Assembly (NCBI GenBank): GCA_005503065.1
Contig: SCOE01000035.1
Coordinates: 1 to 62,156 of the forward strand
Reading direction: 5' to 3'
DNA from: Comamonadaceae bacterium ALPHA2B
GTDB lineage: Bacteria; Pseudomonadota; Gammaproteobacteria; Burkholderiales; Burkholderiaceae_C
DNA: 62,156 bases
Shown here: in pieces, positions 42,381 to 50,264 of the stretch
Position numbering within the stretch: the first letter of the stretch is position 1
Layout of the letters: each line of letters begins with the position of its first letter
The notes under the pieces: generated by a model
Told to the model about the DNA's origin: nothing
The model's input: only the letters and a program-made list of their open reading frames with translations
Databases searched by the model: none
Made by a program: the position numbers and the translations under genes

Positions 42381-43346
42381 TCAATCCGCACGAATGCCAT
42401 TCGTCCGGATCAGGGCGCCGTAGCGCTCAAAGTCTTCCGCGGTTCCGCGAGCGAACTGCTCCGGCGTTTGCGGCCGAGGCACCTGCCCCCCTGCCAGGAT
42501 GCGCTCACGAGCCGGCCCTGCCCTGAGGGCGCGATTCACCTCGGCGTTGATCGCGCTGATGATGGCTTGCGGTGTCCCTGCAGGGGCGTAGAGGCCGAAT
42601 ACCGTGTCGGCATTGAAGCCCTTCAGGCCCAGCTCGTCGAGGGTCGGTGCGTCAGGCAGTGCCGGCACCCGGCTCGGACTGCCCACGCCCAGCAACTTCA
42701 GCTGGCCGGTCTTGATGTACTGGATGGAGGCGCCCGAGTCAAAGAGAAAGCTCACCTGCCCACCCAGCAGATCGGTCAGGGCGGGCGCCGCCCCTCGATA
42801 GGGCACGTGGATAGCCTGCGTATTCGTATCTCCGAGCAGCATCTCCGCAGCCAGATGCCCCGACGAGCCGACGCCCGGTGAGCCGTAGGAGCGCTTGCCC
42901 GGATTCGTCTTCAGGTCGGCAATCAGCTTGCGCAGATCGGTGATCCCGCTTTCGGGGCGGACGACCAGGTATTGCGGGACGAGCGCGACGGACGCCACCG
43001 GCACCAGGTCCTTTGCCGGATTGAAAGGCATCGTCTTGTACAGGTGAGGATTGATCGAGAAGATGCCGCCCGACCCCAGCAGCAAGGTATAGCCGTCAGG
43101 TGGCGACTTGGCGACGTTGTCGGCGCCGATGTTCCCGCCGGCACCGGCCTTGTTCTCGACCAGGACCGTCTGACCCAATGCCTCCTGGAGGGCGGGCGCG
43201 ATGTTGCGAGCCAGTTGGTCAGCAGCGCCACCGGCTGCGAACGCGACGACGATCTTGACGGGCTTCGAGGGCCAGCTTTGAGCCTGAGCGAGCGGGCTCA
43301 GAGCCACGGAGAGCGCCAAAAGTGGCATGGCAAATAGGCATTTCAT
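42381..43346 (-). CDS. Bug-family substrate-binding receptor of the aromatic operon
   Basis: The 321-residue periplasmic protein has a Sec signal (MPLLALSVALSPLAQAQ) and Bug motifs: WPSKPVKIVVAFAAGGAADQ, LVENKAGAGGNIGADNVAKS, PPDGYTLLLGSGGIFSINPH and HVPYRGAAPALTDLLGGQVS. As first gene after the divergent LysR promoter it probably captures the aromatic substrate or a carboxylate derived from it. No TctAB membrane pair is encoded in the window. The start is set by the signal peptide. Confidence 0.9.
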   Translation of the reverse strand: MKCLFAMPLLALSVALSPLAQAQSWPSKPVKIVVAFAAGGAADQLARNIAPALQEALGQTVLVENKAGAGGNIGADNVAKSPPDGYTLLLGSGGIFSINPHLYKTMPFNPAKDLVPVASVALVPQYLVVRPESGITDLRKLIADLKTNPGKRSYGSPGVGSSGHLAAEMLLGDTNTQAIHVPYRGAAPALTDLLGGQVSFLFDSGASIQYIKTGQLKLLGVGSPSRVPALPDAPTLDELGLKGFNADTVFGLYAPAGTPQAIISAINAEVNRALRAGPARERILAGGQVPRPQTPEQFARGTAEDFERYGALIRTNGIRAD

Positions 43347-43532
43347 GGTTGTCTCCTGTAGTTTCTTGGTCGCTCGCACTCGTTTTCTCGCTAGCGCCAA
43401 AGGCGCTGCGCGCGATGAACCGCCCGATGCGCCCCCGGCCCGCTGCCGGTCTTACTCAGCTCTCGGCAAGCGGGACAGCGCGACTGTGACTCGTCGACGT
43501 ATAGCCGTCCAATACTTTCTCCCCGGCTTCTG

Positions 43533-43547
43533 ATACCTTCCAGGTAT
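43533..43547. promoter_or_regulatory. LysR box ATAC-N7-GTAT
   Basis: ATACCTTCCAGGTAT is a perfect palindrome that contains T-N11-A and matches the ATAC-N7-GTAT core recognised by BenM, CatM, CatR and CbnR. It lies 28 bases before the LysR start and about 190 bases from the operon start, so it could serve autorepression and activation. Confidence 0.7.
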
Positions 43548-43575
43548 ATCAACAGATGTGACCGATGGAGTCGAC

Positions 43576-44496
43576 ATGGACTTGCGACAGATGCGCTATG
43601 TTCTTGCCCTGGCCGAAGAACGCAGCTTCAGCAAAGCCGCGGAGCGGCTGCATATGGCCCAACCGCCTCTTTCCAGGCAGATTCGACAAATCGAGAACGA
43701 CCTCGGCGTTCCGCTATTCATCCGCACAGCGCGGGGCGTCGACCTCACAGAGGCTGGGAAGTCCTTGCTGCACGACGTGCCCAACATCCTCGGTCTGTCC
43801 AAGCTTGCACAGGAACGCGCCGTTCGAGCCGGGAAGGGGCTTGTGGGCGACTTGCACATTGGCATCTTCGGGTCGGGCATCCTGAACGTCATTCCGCTTC
43901 TGATCCAGCAATTTCATGCCTTGCGGCCGGACGTGCGCATCCGTCTGCACAGCCTGACCAAGGACGAACAGATTCGAGCCCTTCGGGAACACCGGATCAC
44001 CGTCGGATTCAACAGGCTGTTGCCTTCAGAGGATGACCTCGCTGTTCGCCTGGTCCTGCGTGAACCCATGTTCGTCGGCCTCTATGAAAGCCATCCCTTG
44101 GCATCCAAGGAAGAGATTTCGCTCTCGGAGCTGGCCAGGCAGCCGATGATCCTCTACCCCAACGCGCCTCTTCCAGGGCTGGCGCAGTACGTGATAAGCG
44201 CCTTCCGCCACGAAAACGTTGAGCTGACGATCGCGCAGGAAGTGGAAGATGTGACGACCTGCATTGCCTTGGTATCGGCGAAGTTGGGTCTATGCGTCAC
44301 GCCGGAATCCGGCACGATGCTTCGGCTATCCAATGTTGTCTTCAAACCGTTGCGGTCCTCGTATTTGAAGAACATTGAGTTGAGCTGTGTTTATCGAAGA
44401 GCGGACGATTCCCCTGTGCTGGCTGCATTCTTGGACGTAGTGAAGTCGTTCTCACAGGGCCGAGCAAGGAGCAAACCTTCCAAGACTCGCTCCTGA
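43576..44496 (+). CDS. LysR-family activator of the aromatic operon (CatR/BenM-like)
   Basis: The 306-residue protein starts MDLRQMRYVLALAEERSFSK with the helix-turn-helix AAERLHMAQPPLSRQIRQIE, a sequence typical of CatR/BenM/CbnR regulators. The effector domain follows (GDLHIGIFGSGILNVIPLLI; EDVTTCIALVSAKLGLCVTP). ATG 43576 follows GGAG by six bases; an in-frame GTG at 43558 is rejected. It is divergent from the Bug receptor and the catabolic genes, with a BenM-type box between. The inducer is probably a ring-cleavage product. Codon use is clearly more AT-tolerant than in neighbouring regions. Confidence 0.92.
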   Translation: MDLRQMRYVLALAEERSFSKAAERLHMAQPPLSRQIRQIENDLGVPLFIRTARGVDLTEAGKSLLHDVPNILGLSKLAQERAVRAGKGLVGDLHIGIFGSGILNVIPLLIQQFHALRPDVRIRLHSLTKDEQIRALREHRITVGFNRLLPSEDDLAVRLVLREPMFVGLYESHPLASKEEISLSELARQPMILYPNAPLPGLAQYVISAFRHENVELTIAQEVEDVTTCIALVSAKLGLCVTPESGTMLRLSNVVFKPLRSSYLKNIELSCVYRRADDSPVLAAFLDVVKSFSQGRARSKPSKTRS

Positions 44497-44754
44497 ATCG
44501 TTCTGGGGACGCTTCTGCCTTACGTACCACCACAGCAAGGGTCGCTTGTCGGTCAGTCTGCAACGCTTCGTGGCGCACCGCCAGCGTCTTGCATTGCTTG
44601 CGGCCGAGCCCCATAACGCCCAATGGTGGTCAGTGTGTTCAATTGCTGAGCACATGACAGGCAGCAAAGTGGCGCGCTTTCCCACCAGGCAGGCGGATGC
44701 CTTGCAGCGGACGCCGACCTTCGCGCTATCCCGTCAGCCGGCCGGCCGTGAGAT

Positions 44755-45696
44755 TCAGACCGCCGCGCTGATCAAGGGCCGCCCGGCAAAGAACGCGGCC
44801 AGGTTGTCTTCCACGCGGCGCGCCATGTCGGCCCGCGTCTCATGCGTGTTGCTTGCCACGTGCGGCAGCAGCACGACATTGTCGAGCGCCATCAGCGCCT
44901 CGGGCACGTGGGGCTCGTGCGTGAACACGTCGAGGCCCGCGCCCGCGATGCGCCGATGCACCAGTGCATCGATCAGCGCGTCTTCGTCGGTCACGCTGCC
45001 GCGTGCGATATTCACCAGATAGCCCTCCGGCCCGAGCGCGTCGAGGATCTCGCGCGACACCAGCCCGCGCGTGCCCCCGCCGCCGGCACTGGCGATCACC
45101 AGGAAGTCCGACCACTCGGCCAGCCCCTTCAGCGTGGGTTCGTAGACATAGGGCACATCGTTCAGCGCGCGCCGGTTGTGATAGCGCACCTCCATGTCGA
45201 AGCCCGACGTGCGGCGCGCGATGGCCTGGCCGATGCGCCCCAGCCCCAGGATCCCCACGCGCTTTCCCGACACCTTGGTGGCCAGCGGAAACTGGCCCGT
45301 GCGCCAGTCGCCACGGCGCACGAAGCGGTCAGCCGCGCTGATGCCGCGCGCCACGTCCATCAGCAGCGCGAAGGCGGTGTCGGCCACGCAGTCGTTGAGC
45401 ACGTCGGGCGTGTAGCCCACCGCGATGCCGCGCGCACGCGCCGCGTCGAGGTCGAAGGCATCGAGCCCGACGCCGAAGCTGGAGATCACCTTCAAGGCTG
45501 GCAGCGAGTCGATGAGCGCCTGGTCGGCGCCATAGCGCGCGGAGGTGACCAGGCCGACGAATTCAGCGCCGCGCGCGGCGAGGAAGGCGGCGGCGTCCGG
45601 CTCTTTCCAGAGTGGGTGCACCGAGTACCGTTGCGCGAGCCGGTCCTCGAGCGCCGGAAGCAGCGGCCCGAGTTGGAGAAGCGAATGGGATGGCAT
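44755..45696 (-). CDS. D-2-hydroxyacid dehydrogenase (hydroxypyruvate/glyoxylate reductase-like)
   Basis: The 313-residue NAD(P)-dependent enzyme reduces a 2-oxo acid or oxidises the D-hydroxy acid. The Rossmann motif is GKRVGILGLGRIGQAIARRT; substrate Arg lies in VNIARGSVTDEDALIDAL and the catalytic His in VVLLPHVASNTHETRADMAR. HNRRALNDVPY after the Rossmann fold resembles the NADPH-preferring plant-like hydroxypyruvate reductases. It ends beside an unexplained 258-base gap and is encoded on the same strand as the Lrp gene, 32 bases downstream of it, so the pair may be one unit. Confidence 0.9.
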   Translation of the reverse strand: MPSHSLLQLGPLLPALEDRLAQRYSVHPLWKEPDAAAFLAARGAEFVGLVTSARYGADQALIDSLPALKVISSFGVGLDAFDLDAARARGIAVGYTPDVLNDCVADTAFALLMDVARGISAADRFVRRGDWRTGQFPLATKVSGKRVGILGLGRIGQAIARRTSGFDMEVRYHNRRALNDVPYVYEPTLKGLAEWSDFLVIASAGGGGTRGLVSREILDALGPEGYLVNIARGSVTDEDALIDALVHRRIAGAGLDVFTHEPHVPEALMALDNVVLLPHVASNTHETRADMARRVEDNLAAFFAGRPLISAAV

Positions 45697-45728
45697 GAAG
45701 CAGGTGACGTGATGCGGGGCGCGGAAGC

Positions 45729-46211
45729 CTAATTCTGCGGTGGCACGGCAGTGCTGTACTTGATGCGCTCCATCGCGAAGCTCGAACTCACGTTAGACAG
45801 CTGCACCAGCCGGATGAGGCGTTGGTAAAAACGGTCGTAGTCGGCGATGTCGCTCACCAGCACATGCAGCAGGTAGTCGATGTCGCCGCTCAGCCGGTAG
45901 GCGGCAGTGACCTCGGGCAGTTGCCCCAGTGCCACCGAGAAGCTCTTGAGCCACTCCTGGCTGTGGTCGCGTGCCTGGATGAAGACGAAGGCCAGCATGC
46001 CGCGGTCGAGCTTGGCCGGATCGCAGATCGCCACCTCGGCCGTGATCACGCCCGCGCTCTTGAGCCGCTGGATGCGCTTCCAGCACGCGGGGCCGCTCAG
46101 GTTGACCATCTGCCCCAGTTCGTTGACCGGGATGGAACAGTCGCGCTGCAGGTTTTCAAGCAGCACACGATCGACCTTGTCCAAGGTAATTTCTTTTCCT
46201 GGTGCCTGCAT
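45729..46211 (-). CDS. Lrp/AsnC-family regulator
   Basis: The 160-residue protein has the Lrp helix-turn-helix (LDKVDRVLLENLQRDCSIPV, then VNLSGPACWKRIQRLKSAGV) and the RAM effector domain (LAFVFIQARDHSQEWLKSFS; YRLSGDIDYLLHVLVSDIAD). Lrp-type proteins respond to amino acids and often control one adjacent amino-acid gene. It is divergent from the cystathionine beta-lyase-like gene, its most likely target. ATG 46211 is preferred over an upstream TTG at 46229; neither has a good ribosome site. Confidence 0.9.
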   Translation of the reverse strand: MQAPGKEITLDKVDRVLLENLQRDCSIPVNELGQMVNLSGPACWKRIQRLKSAGVITAEVAICDPAKLDRGMLAFVFIQARDHSQEWLKSFSVALGQLPEVTAAYRLSGDIDYLLHVLVSDIADYDRFYQRLIRLVQLSNVSSSFAMERIKYSTAVPPQN

Positions 46212-46217
46212 GATGGG

Positions 46218-46229
46218 TTGAAAGTTCAA
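46218..46229. promoter_or_regulatory. Palindrome TTGAAAGTTCAA in the Lrp/beta-lyase gap
   Basis: TTGAA-AG-TTCAA is a perfect 5-2-5 inverted repeat in the AT-rich 73-base gap between the divergent genes. It is a candidate Lrp operator; AT-rich symmetric sites fit this family. Confidence 0.4.
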
Positions 46230-46284
46230 ATAAATTTAACCGGAGCGGGACATAAAGTTTCTGTTCACCGAACCAGAAAGCGCC

Positions 46285-47547
46285 ATGTCCCATCGCAAAT
46301 TGCATGCCACCGCAACGCCACGACAGGACACCGCCCTGACGCGCGTCGGCCGGTCGTCCCCGCACGGGCCCGCGTGCGACGACGCAGGCATTTCCCCGGC
46401 CTATGCCAACCCGCCGCTGGTGCGCGCATCGACCGTGCTGGCCGGTTCCCTGCGCGAATGGCGCGAACGCGCCGCACTGCCGACCCGCGACAAGCCCGCC
46501 GCCGCCTACGGGCGTTTCGGCACGCCGACCACGCAGGCATTCGAATCGGCGATGGCCGAACTCGAATCGGCGCATCGCGCACTGTGCTTCCCGTCGGGAC
46601 TGGCCGCCTGCACGATCTCGCTGCTGGCGCTCGCCCCGCCGGGCTCGCATGTGCTGATCACCGCCAGCGTCTATTGGCCGGTGCGCGAGTTCGCCGAGGA
46701 GACGCTCACGCAGCTGGGCTGCACCGTCGAGTTCTTCAACGAGATCGATGCCGACGGCATCGCGGCGCGCCTGCGCCCCGACACCTCGGTCGTTTATCTC
46801 GAATCGCCGGGCTCGCTGACCTTCGAGGTCTGCGACGTCGACCACATCGCGGCGCGCTGCCACGCCGCGGGCGTGCGCGTGGTGATGGACAACACCTGGG
46901 CCACGCCGGTGCTGTTTCGACCGCTCGAGCATGGCGTCGACGTGTCGGTGCAATCGGCCACCAAGTACATCTGCGGCCACTCCGACTGCATCCTCGGCGT
47001 GGCCGCGTGCAACGAGGAGACCTGGCGTGCGGTCGCAACGATGGCCACGCGCTTTGGCCAGACCGCATCGCCCGACGATCTCTATCAGGGGCTGCGCGGC
47101 CTGCGCACGCTGGGAGTGCGCATGCGCCAGCATGGGGCCAGCGCGGTCACGCTGGCGCACTGGCTCGCCGCGCGCCCCGAGGTGATGCATGTGTTCTCGC
47201 CGGTGATGCCCGGACATCCCGGCCACGCCGAATGGAAGCGCTTGTACGACGGCGCCTCGGGCGTGTTCTCCTTCGTGCTGAAGCCCGTGCCCGAGGCGGT
47301 GCTCGCGCGCTTCTTCGACAGCTTGCGCGCGTTCGGCATCGGCCTGTCCTGGGGTGGCTTCGAGAGCCTGGTGGTCCCGGTGCCCTCGGGCCGCACGCTG
47401 GCCATGCAGCAGGTTCAGGGCGGCGGCCAGCTGGTGCGCATCGCCGCCGGCCTCGAGGCCATCGAGGATCTGGTGGAAGACCTGCGCCAAGCGCTTGATT
47501 CCATGATCGATGTATCTTCTCTCGCCTTGTCGGCCCAGGTTGCCTGA
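46285..47547 (+). CDS. metC: Cystathionine beta-lyase-like PLP enzyme (C-S lyase)
   Basis: Family members cleave the C-S bond of cystathionine or cysteine conjugates to a thiol, pyruvate and ammonia. The 420-residue protein belongs to the Cys/Met-metabolism PLP family: YGRFGTPTTQAFESAMAELE, CFPSGLAACTISLLALAPPG, the Asp in MDNTWATPVLF and Schiff-base Lys227 in VSVQSATKYICGHSD. GLSWGGFESLVVP near the C-terminus fits beta-lyases better than gamma-synthases. It is divergent from the Lrp gene and 124 bases before the ABC-importer operon, so the real substrate may be an imported S-conjugate rather than cystathionine. Confidence 0.88.
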   Translation: MSHRKLHATATPRQDTALTRVGRSSPHGPACDDAGISPAYANPPLVRASTVLAGSLREWRERAALPTRDKPAAAYGRFGTPTTQAFESAMAELESAHRALCFPSGLAACTISLLALAPPGSHVLITASVYWPVREFAEETLTQLGCTVEFFNEIDADGIAARLRPDTSVVYLESPGSLTFEVCDVDHIAARCHAAGVRVVMDNTWATPVLFRPLEHGVDVSVQSATKYICGHSDCILGVAACNEETWRAVATMATRFGQTASPDDLYQGLRGLRTLGVRMRQHGASAVTLAHWLAARPEVMHVFSPVMPGHPGHAEWKRLYDGASGVFSFVLKPVPEAVLARFFDSLRAFGIGLSWGGFESLVVPVPSGRTLAMQQVQGGGQLVRIAAGLEAIEDLVEDLRQALDSMIDVSSLALSAQVA

Positions 47548-47588
47548 GACCGTTACACCGCCCTCCCTCCACCTCCACAGGAATGACC

Positions 47589-47675
47589 ATGCCCCGAAAC
47601 CACGCGTCGATGCGCGACGTTATGCCGAGCGATGTCCTAGCCACCGTCAACGTCTTGGGCGGGGTGCGGCCATGA
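47589..47675 (+). CDS. Possible 28-residue leader peptide before the ABC operon
   Basis: It reads MPRNHASMRDVMPSDVLATV and ends NVLGGVRP. AGGA lies six bases upstream, and the TGA stop overlaps the ATG of the binding-protein gene (CCATGA), the layout of a translationally coupled leader. An alternative in-frame ATG is at 47583. There is no family resemblance; the codon pattern is not decisive. Confidence 0.3.
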   Translation: MPRNHASMRDVMPSDVLATVNVLGGVRP

Positions 47676-49267
47676 CCGACCTGTCGCGCAGAACGGTGGT
47701 GGTCGGCGGTGCCGCCCTGGCGCTGGGGAACACGCTGGCCGGCCAAGCCATGGCACAGGCCGCGGCGAGCAAGAACACCTTGCGCATCACGCTGCCCGAG
47801 CCGGTGATGCTGACCGGCGCCTTCAACTCGTCGGGCCAGATCTACCTGATCTCCGGCAAGATGTTCGACGGCCTGGTGACCTACGGCTTCGACTTCAAGC
47901 CGCAGCCGCAGTTGGCCGAATCGTGGCAGCTCAGCGCCGACGGCCTCACGCTCACCTTCAAGCTGCGCGCCGGCGTGAAGTGGCATGACGGCAAGCCGTT
48001 CACCTCGGCCGACCTCGCCTATTCGGCGATGAGCGTGTGGAAGGTCGCGCACCCGCGCGGGCGCTCGACCTATGCCAATCTCGAGAAGGTCGAGACGCCC
48101 GACGCGCTGACCGCCGTGATGCGCTTCAGCAAACCCGCGCCCTACGTGATGAACGCCCTGGCTGGCATCGAGTCGCAGATCCTCCCGAGGCATCTGTACG
48201 AGGGCAAGGACCTGCTCACCAACCCGCTGAACTCGGCGCCGGTGGGCACCGGCCCCTACAAGTTCGTCGAGTGGCAGCGCGGCCAGTTCATCACACTCGA
48301 GCGAAACCCCGACTACTGGGATCGGACCAAGACGCCGGTCGAACGCATCGTCGTGCGAATCATCCCCGACCCGGCCGGACGCTCGGCGGCCTTCGAGTCG
48401 GGCGAGCTCGACGTCGGCGGCGCGATCCCGGTGGCGCTGGCCGACGCCAAGCGCCTGGGCAGCCTGCCCAGCCTGGAGATTCCCGACAAGGGCACCGAGG
48501 CGCTGGCCACCATGGCCTACATCGAGTTCAACCTGCGCAAGGCGCCGTTCAACGACGTGCGCGTGCGCCGCGCCATCGCTCATGCCCTGAACCGCGAGTT
48601 CATGCTGAAGAACATCTGGTACGGCTTCGGGCGCCCGTCGACCGGACCGATCTCCTCGGACATGGTCCAGTACTATTCCAAGGACGTGCCGAGCTACAAG
48701 TACGACCTCGAGATCGCCAAGAAGCTGCTCGACGAGGCCGGCCTCAAGCCCGGCGCCGATGGCATCCGCCTGCGCATGACGCACGACCCGCTGCCCGGCG
48801 GCGACCACTACCGCGCCACGGGCGACTACTTCCGCGCGGCGCTGCAGCGCATCGGCATCGCGGTCGAAGTGCGCAACCAGGACTTCGCGGGCTACTACAA
48901 GCGCGTCTACACCGACAACGACTTCGACACGACCAATTTCGTCGCCTTCAACCTGACCGATCCGACCATGGGCGTGCAGCGCTTCTACTGGTCGAAGAAC
49001 ATCCAGAAGGGCGTCGTGTTCTCCAACGGCTCGGGCTACTCGAATCCGGAGGTGGACAAGCTGCTCGAGGCCGCGCAGGTCGAGATCGATCCGGTCAAGC
49101 GCAAGGCGCAGTTCGCGGCGTTCCAGAAGATCGTGATGACCGACCTGCCCAACATCCCCATCGGCGACATCAATTACTTCACGCTGATCAACCGCCGCGT
49201 GAAGAACTCGGTCACCAGCCCCTTCGGCGCGCACGACAACTTCGCTGCCGTGACGCTCGCGGGCTGA
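47672..49267 (+). CDS. Peptide/opine-type ABC transporter solute-binding protein (SBP_bac_5)
   Basis: The 531-residue protein starts with a twin-arginine-like signal (SRRTVVVGGAALALGNTLAG). The mature part has the DppA/OppA-class pattern: MFDGLVTYGFDFKPQPQLAE, TFKLRAGVKWHDGKPFTSAD, GTGPYKFVEWQRGQFITLER and RNPDYWDRTKTPVERIVVRI. It delivers peptides, opines or similar amine ligands to the permeases encoded next. It leads the operon of importer and enzyme genes. The ligand is unknown; the linked C-S lyase and oxidative enzymes suggest an amino-acid conjugate. Confidence 0.92.
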   Translation: MTDLSRRTVVVGGAALALGNTLAGQAMAQAAASKNTLRITLPEPVMLTGAFNSSGQIYLISGKMFDGLVTYGFDFKPQPQLAESWQLSADGLTLTFKLRAGVKWHDGKPFTSADLAYSAMSVWKVAHPRGRSTYANLEKVETPDALTAVMRFSKPAPYVMNALAGIESQILPRHLYEGKDLLTNPLNSAPVGTGPYKFVEWQRGQFITLERNPDYWDRTKTPVERIVVRIIPDPAGRSAAFESGELDVGGAIPVALADAKRLGSLPSLEIPDKGTEALATMAYIEFNLRKAPFNDVRVRRAIAHALNREFMLKNIWYGFGRPSTGPISSDMVQYYSKDVPSYKYDLEIAKKLLDEAGLKPGADGIRLRMTHDPLPGGDHYRATGDYFRAALQRIGIAVEVRNQDFAGYYKRVYTDNDFDTTNFVAFNLTDPTMGVQRFYWSKNIQKGVVFSNGSGYSNPEVDKLLEAAQVEIDPVKRKAQFAAFQKIVMTDLPNIPIGDINYFTLINRRVKNSVTSPFGAHDNFAAVTLAG

Positions 49268-49273
49268 GGACCG

Positions 49274-50263
49274 ATGGGCCCCTCGACCCCACCCCTGGTG
49301 CGCTTCCTCGGGCGACGGCTTCTGCACGGGCTCGTGGTGCTGGTGTGCATTGCGGTGCTCGACTTCGTGCTGCTGCACATGGCGCCGGGCGACGCGGCCG
49401 AGATCCTGGCGGGCGAATCGGGCGGCAGCGATGCGACCTACGTCGCGCAGTTGCGTGCGCAGTTCGGACTCGACCAGCCGCTGTACAAGCAGCTCGGCCA
49501 CTACCTGCTGAGGCTCGCACAGTTCGACCTGGGTTGGTCCGGACGCAACAACATGTCGGTCGCGCAGCTGCTGATGTCGCGCCTGCCGGCCACGCTGCTG
49601 CTGATGGTCGCGGCCATCACGCTGGCGGTGGTGGCCGGTGCGGCGCTGGGCACGCTGGCCGCGCGCCGCGTGAACTCGCCAACCGACAACGCCATCGCCG
49701 TGTTCTCGCTACTCTCCTACGCCACGCCGCTGTTCTGGCTCGGGCTGATGCTGATCGTGCTGTTCTCCGTCACGCTGCGGTGGCTGCCGACCGGCGGCAT
49801 GGAAAGCGTGGGCGCGGGGCTTACCGGCTGGAGCCGCATCACCGATGTCGCGGCGCATGCGGTGCTGCCCACCATCACGCTGGGGTTGTTCTACATGGCC
49901 GTGTACACACGCCTGGTGCGCGCTTCGGTGCTCGAGGTGAAGGAGATGGACTATGTGCGCATGGCGCGCGCCAAGGGCCTGAGCCCCGCACGTGTGACGC
50001 TGCGCCACGTGTTCCGCAACGCGATGCTGCCGATGGTCACCATGCTGGGCGTACAGGTCGGCTCGCTGCTGGGGGGCGCGGTCGTGGTCGAGATGGTGTT
50101 CAGCTGGCCCGGCCTCGGCCGCCTGGCATTCGACGCGGTGCTCGCGCGCGACTTGAACCTGCTGCTGGGGATCGTGCTCGCCAGCGCGGTACTGGTCATC
50201 CTCATCAACATCGCGGTCGACCTGCTCTATGCGCGGCTCGACCCCCGGATCGAGGTGCGCTGA
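49274..50263 (+). CDS. ABC transporter permease, DppB/OppB type
   Basis: The 329-residue inner-membrane subunit has six predicted helices. The N-terminal segment LVVLVCIAVLDFVLLHMAPG, followed by DAAEILAGESGGSD and LRAQFGLDQPLYKQ, is typical of DppB. The EAA loop for contact with the ATPase is YVRMARAKGLSPARVTLRHV. It begins six bases after the binding-protein stop. Confidence 0.93.
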   Translation: MGPSTPPLVRFLGRRLLHGLVVLVCIAVLDFVLLHMAPGDAAEILAGESGGSDATYVAQLRAQFGLDQPLYKQLGHYLLRLAQFDLGWSGRNNMSVAQLLMSRLPATLLLMVAAITLAVVAGAALGTLAARRVNSPTDNAIAVFSLLSYATPLFWLGLMLIVLFSVTLRWLPTGGMESVGAGLTGWSRITDVAAHAVLPTITLGLFYMAVYTRLVRASVLEVKEMDYVRMARAKGLSPARVTLRHVFRNAMLPMVTMLGVQVGSLLGGAVVVEMVFSWPGLGRLAFDAVLARDLNLLLGIVLASAVLVILINIAVDLLYARLDPRIEVR

Positions 50264-50264
50264 G

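Noticed and set aside
44342-44685. Transposase remnant on the minus strand
   Set aside because: No DDE motif, inverted repeats or recognisable family sequence; one frame overlaps the LysR gene. Kept only as an unexplained segment.
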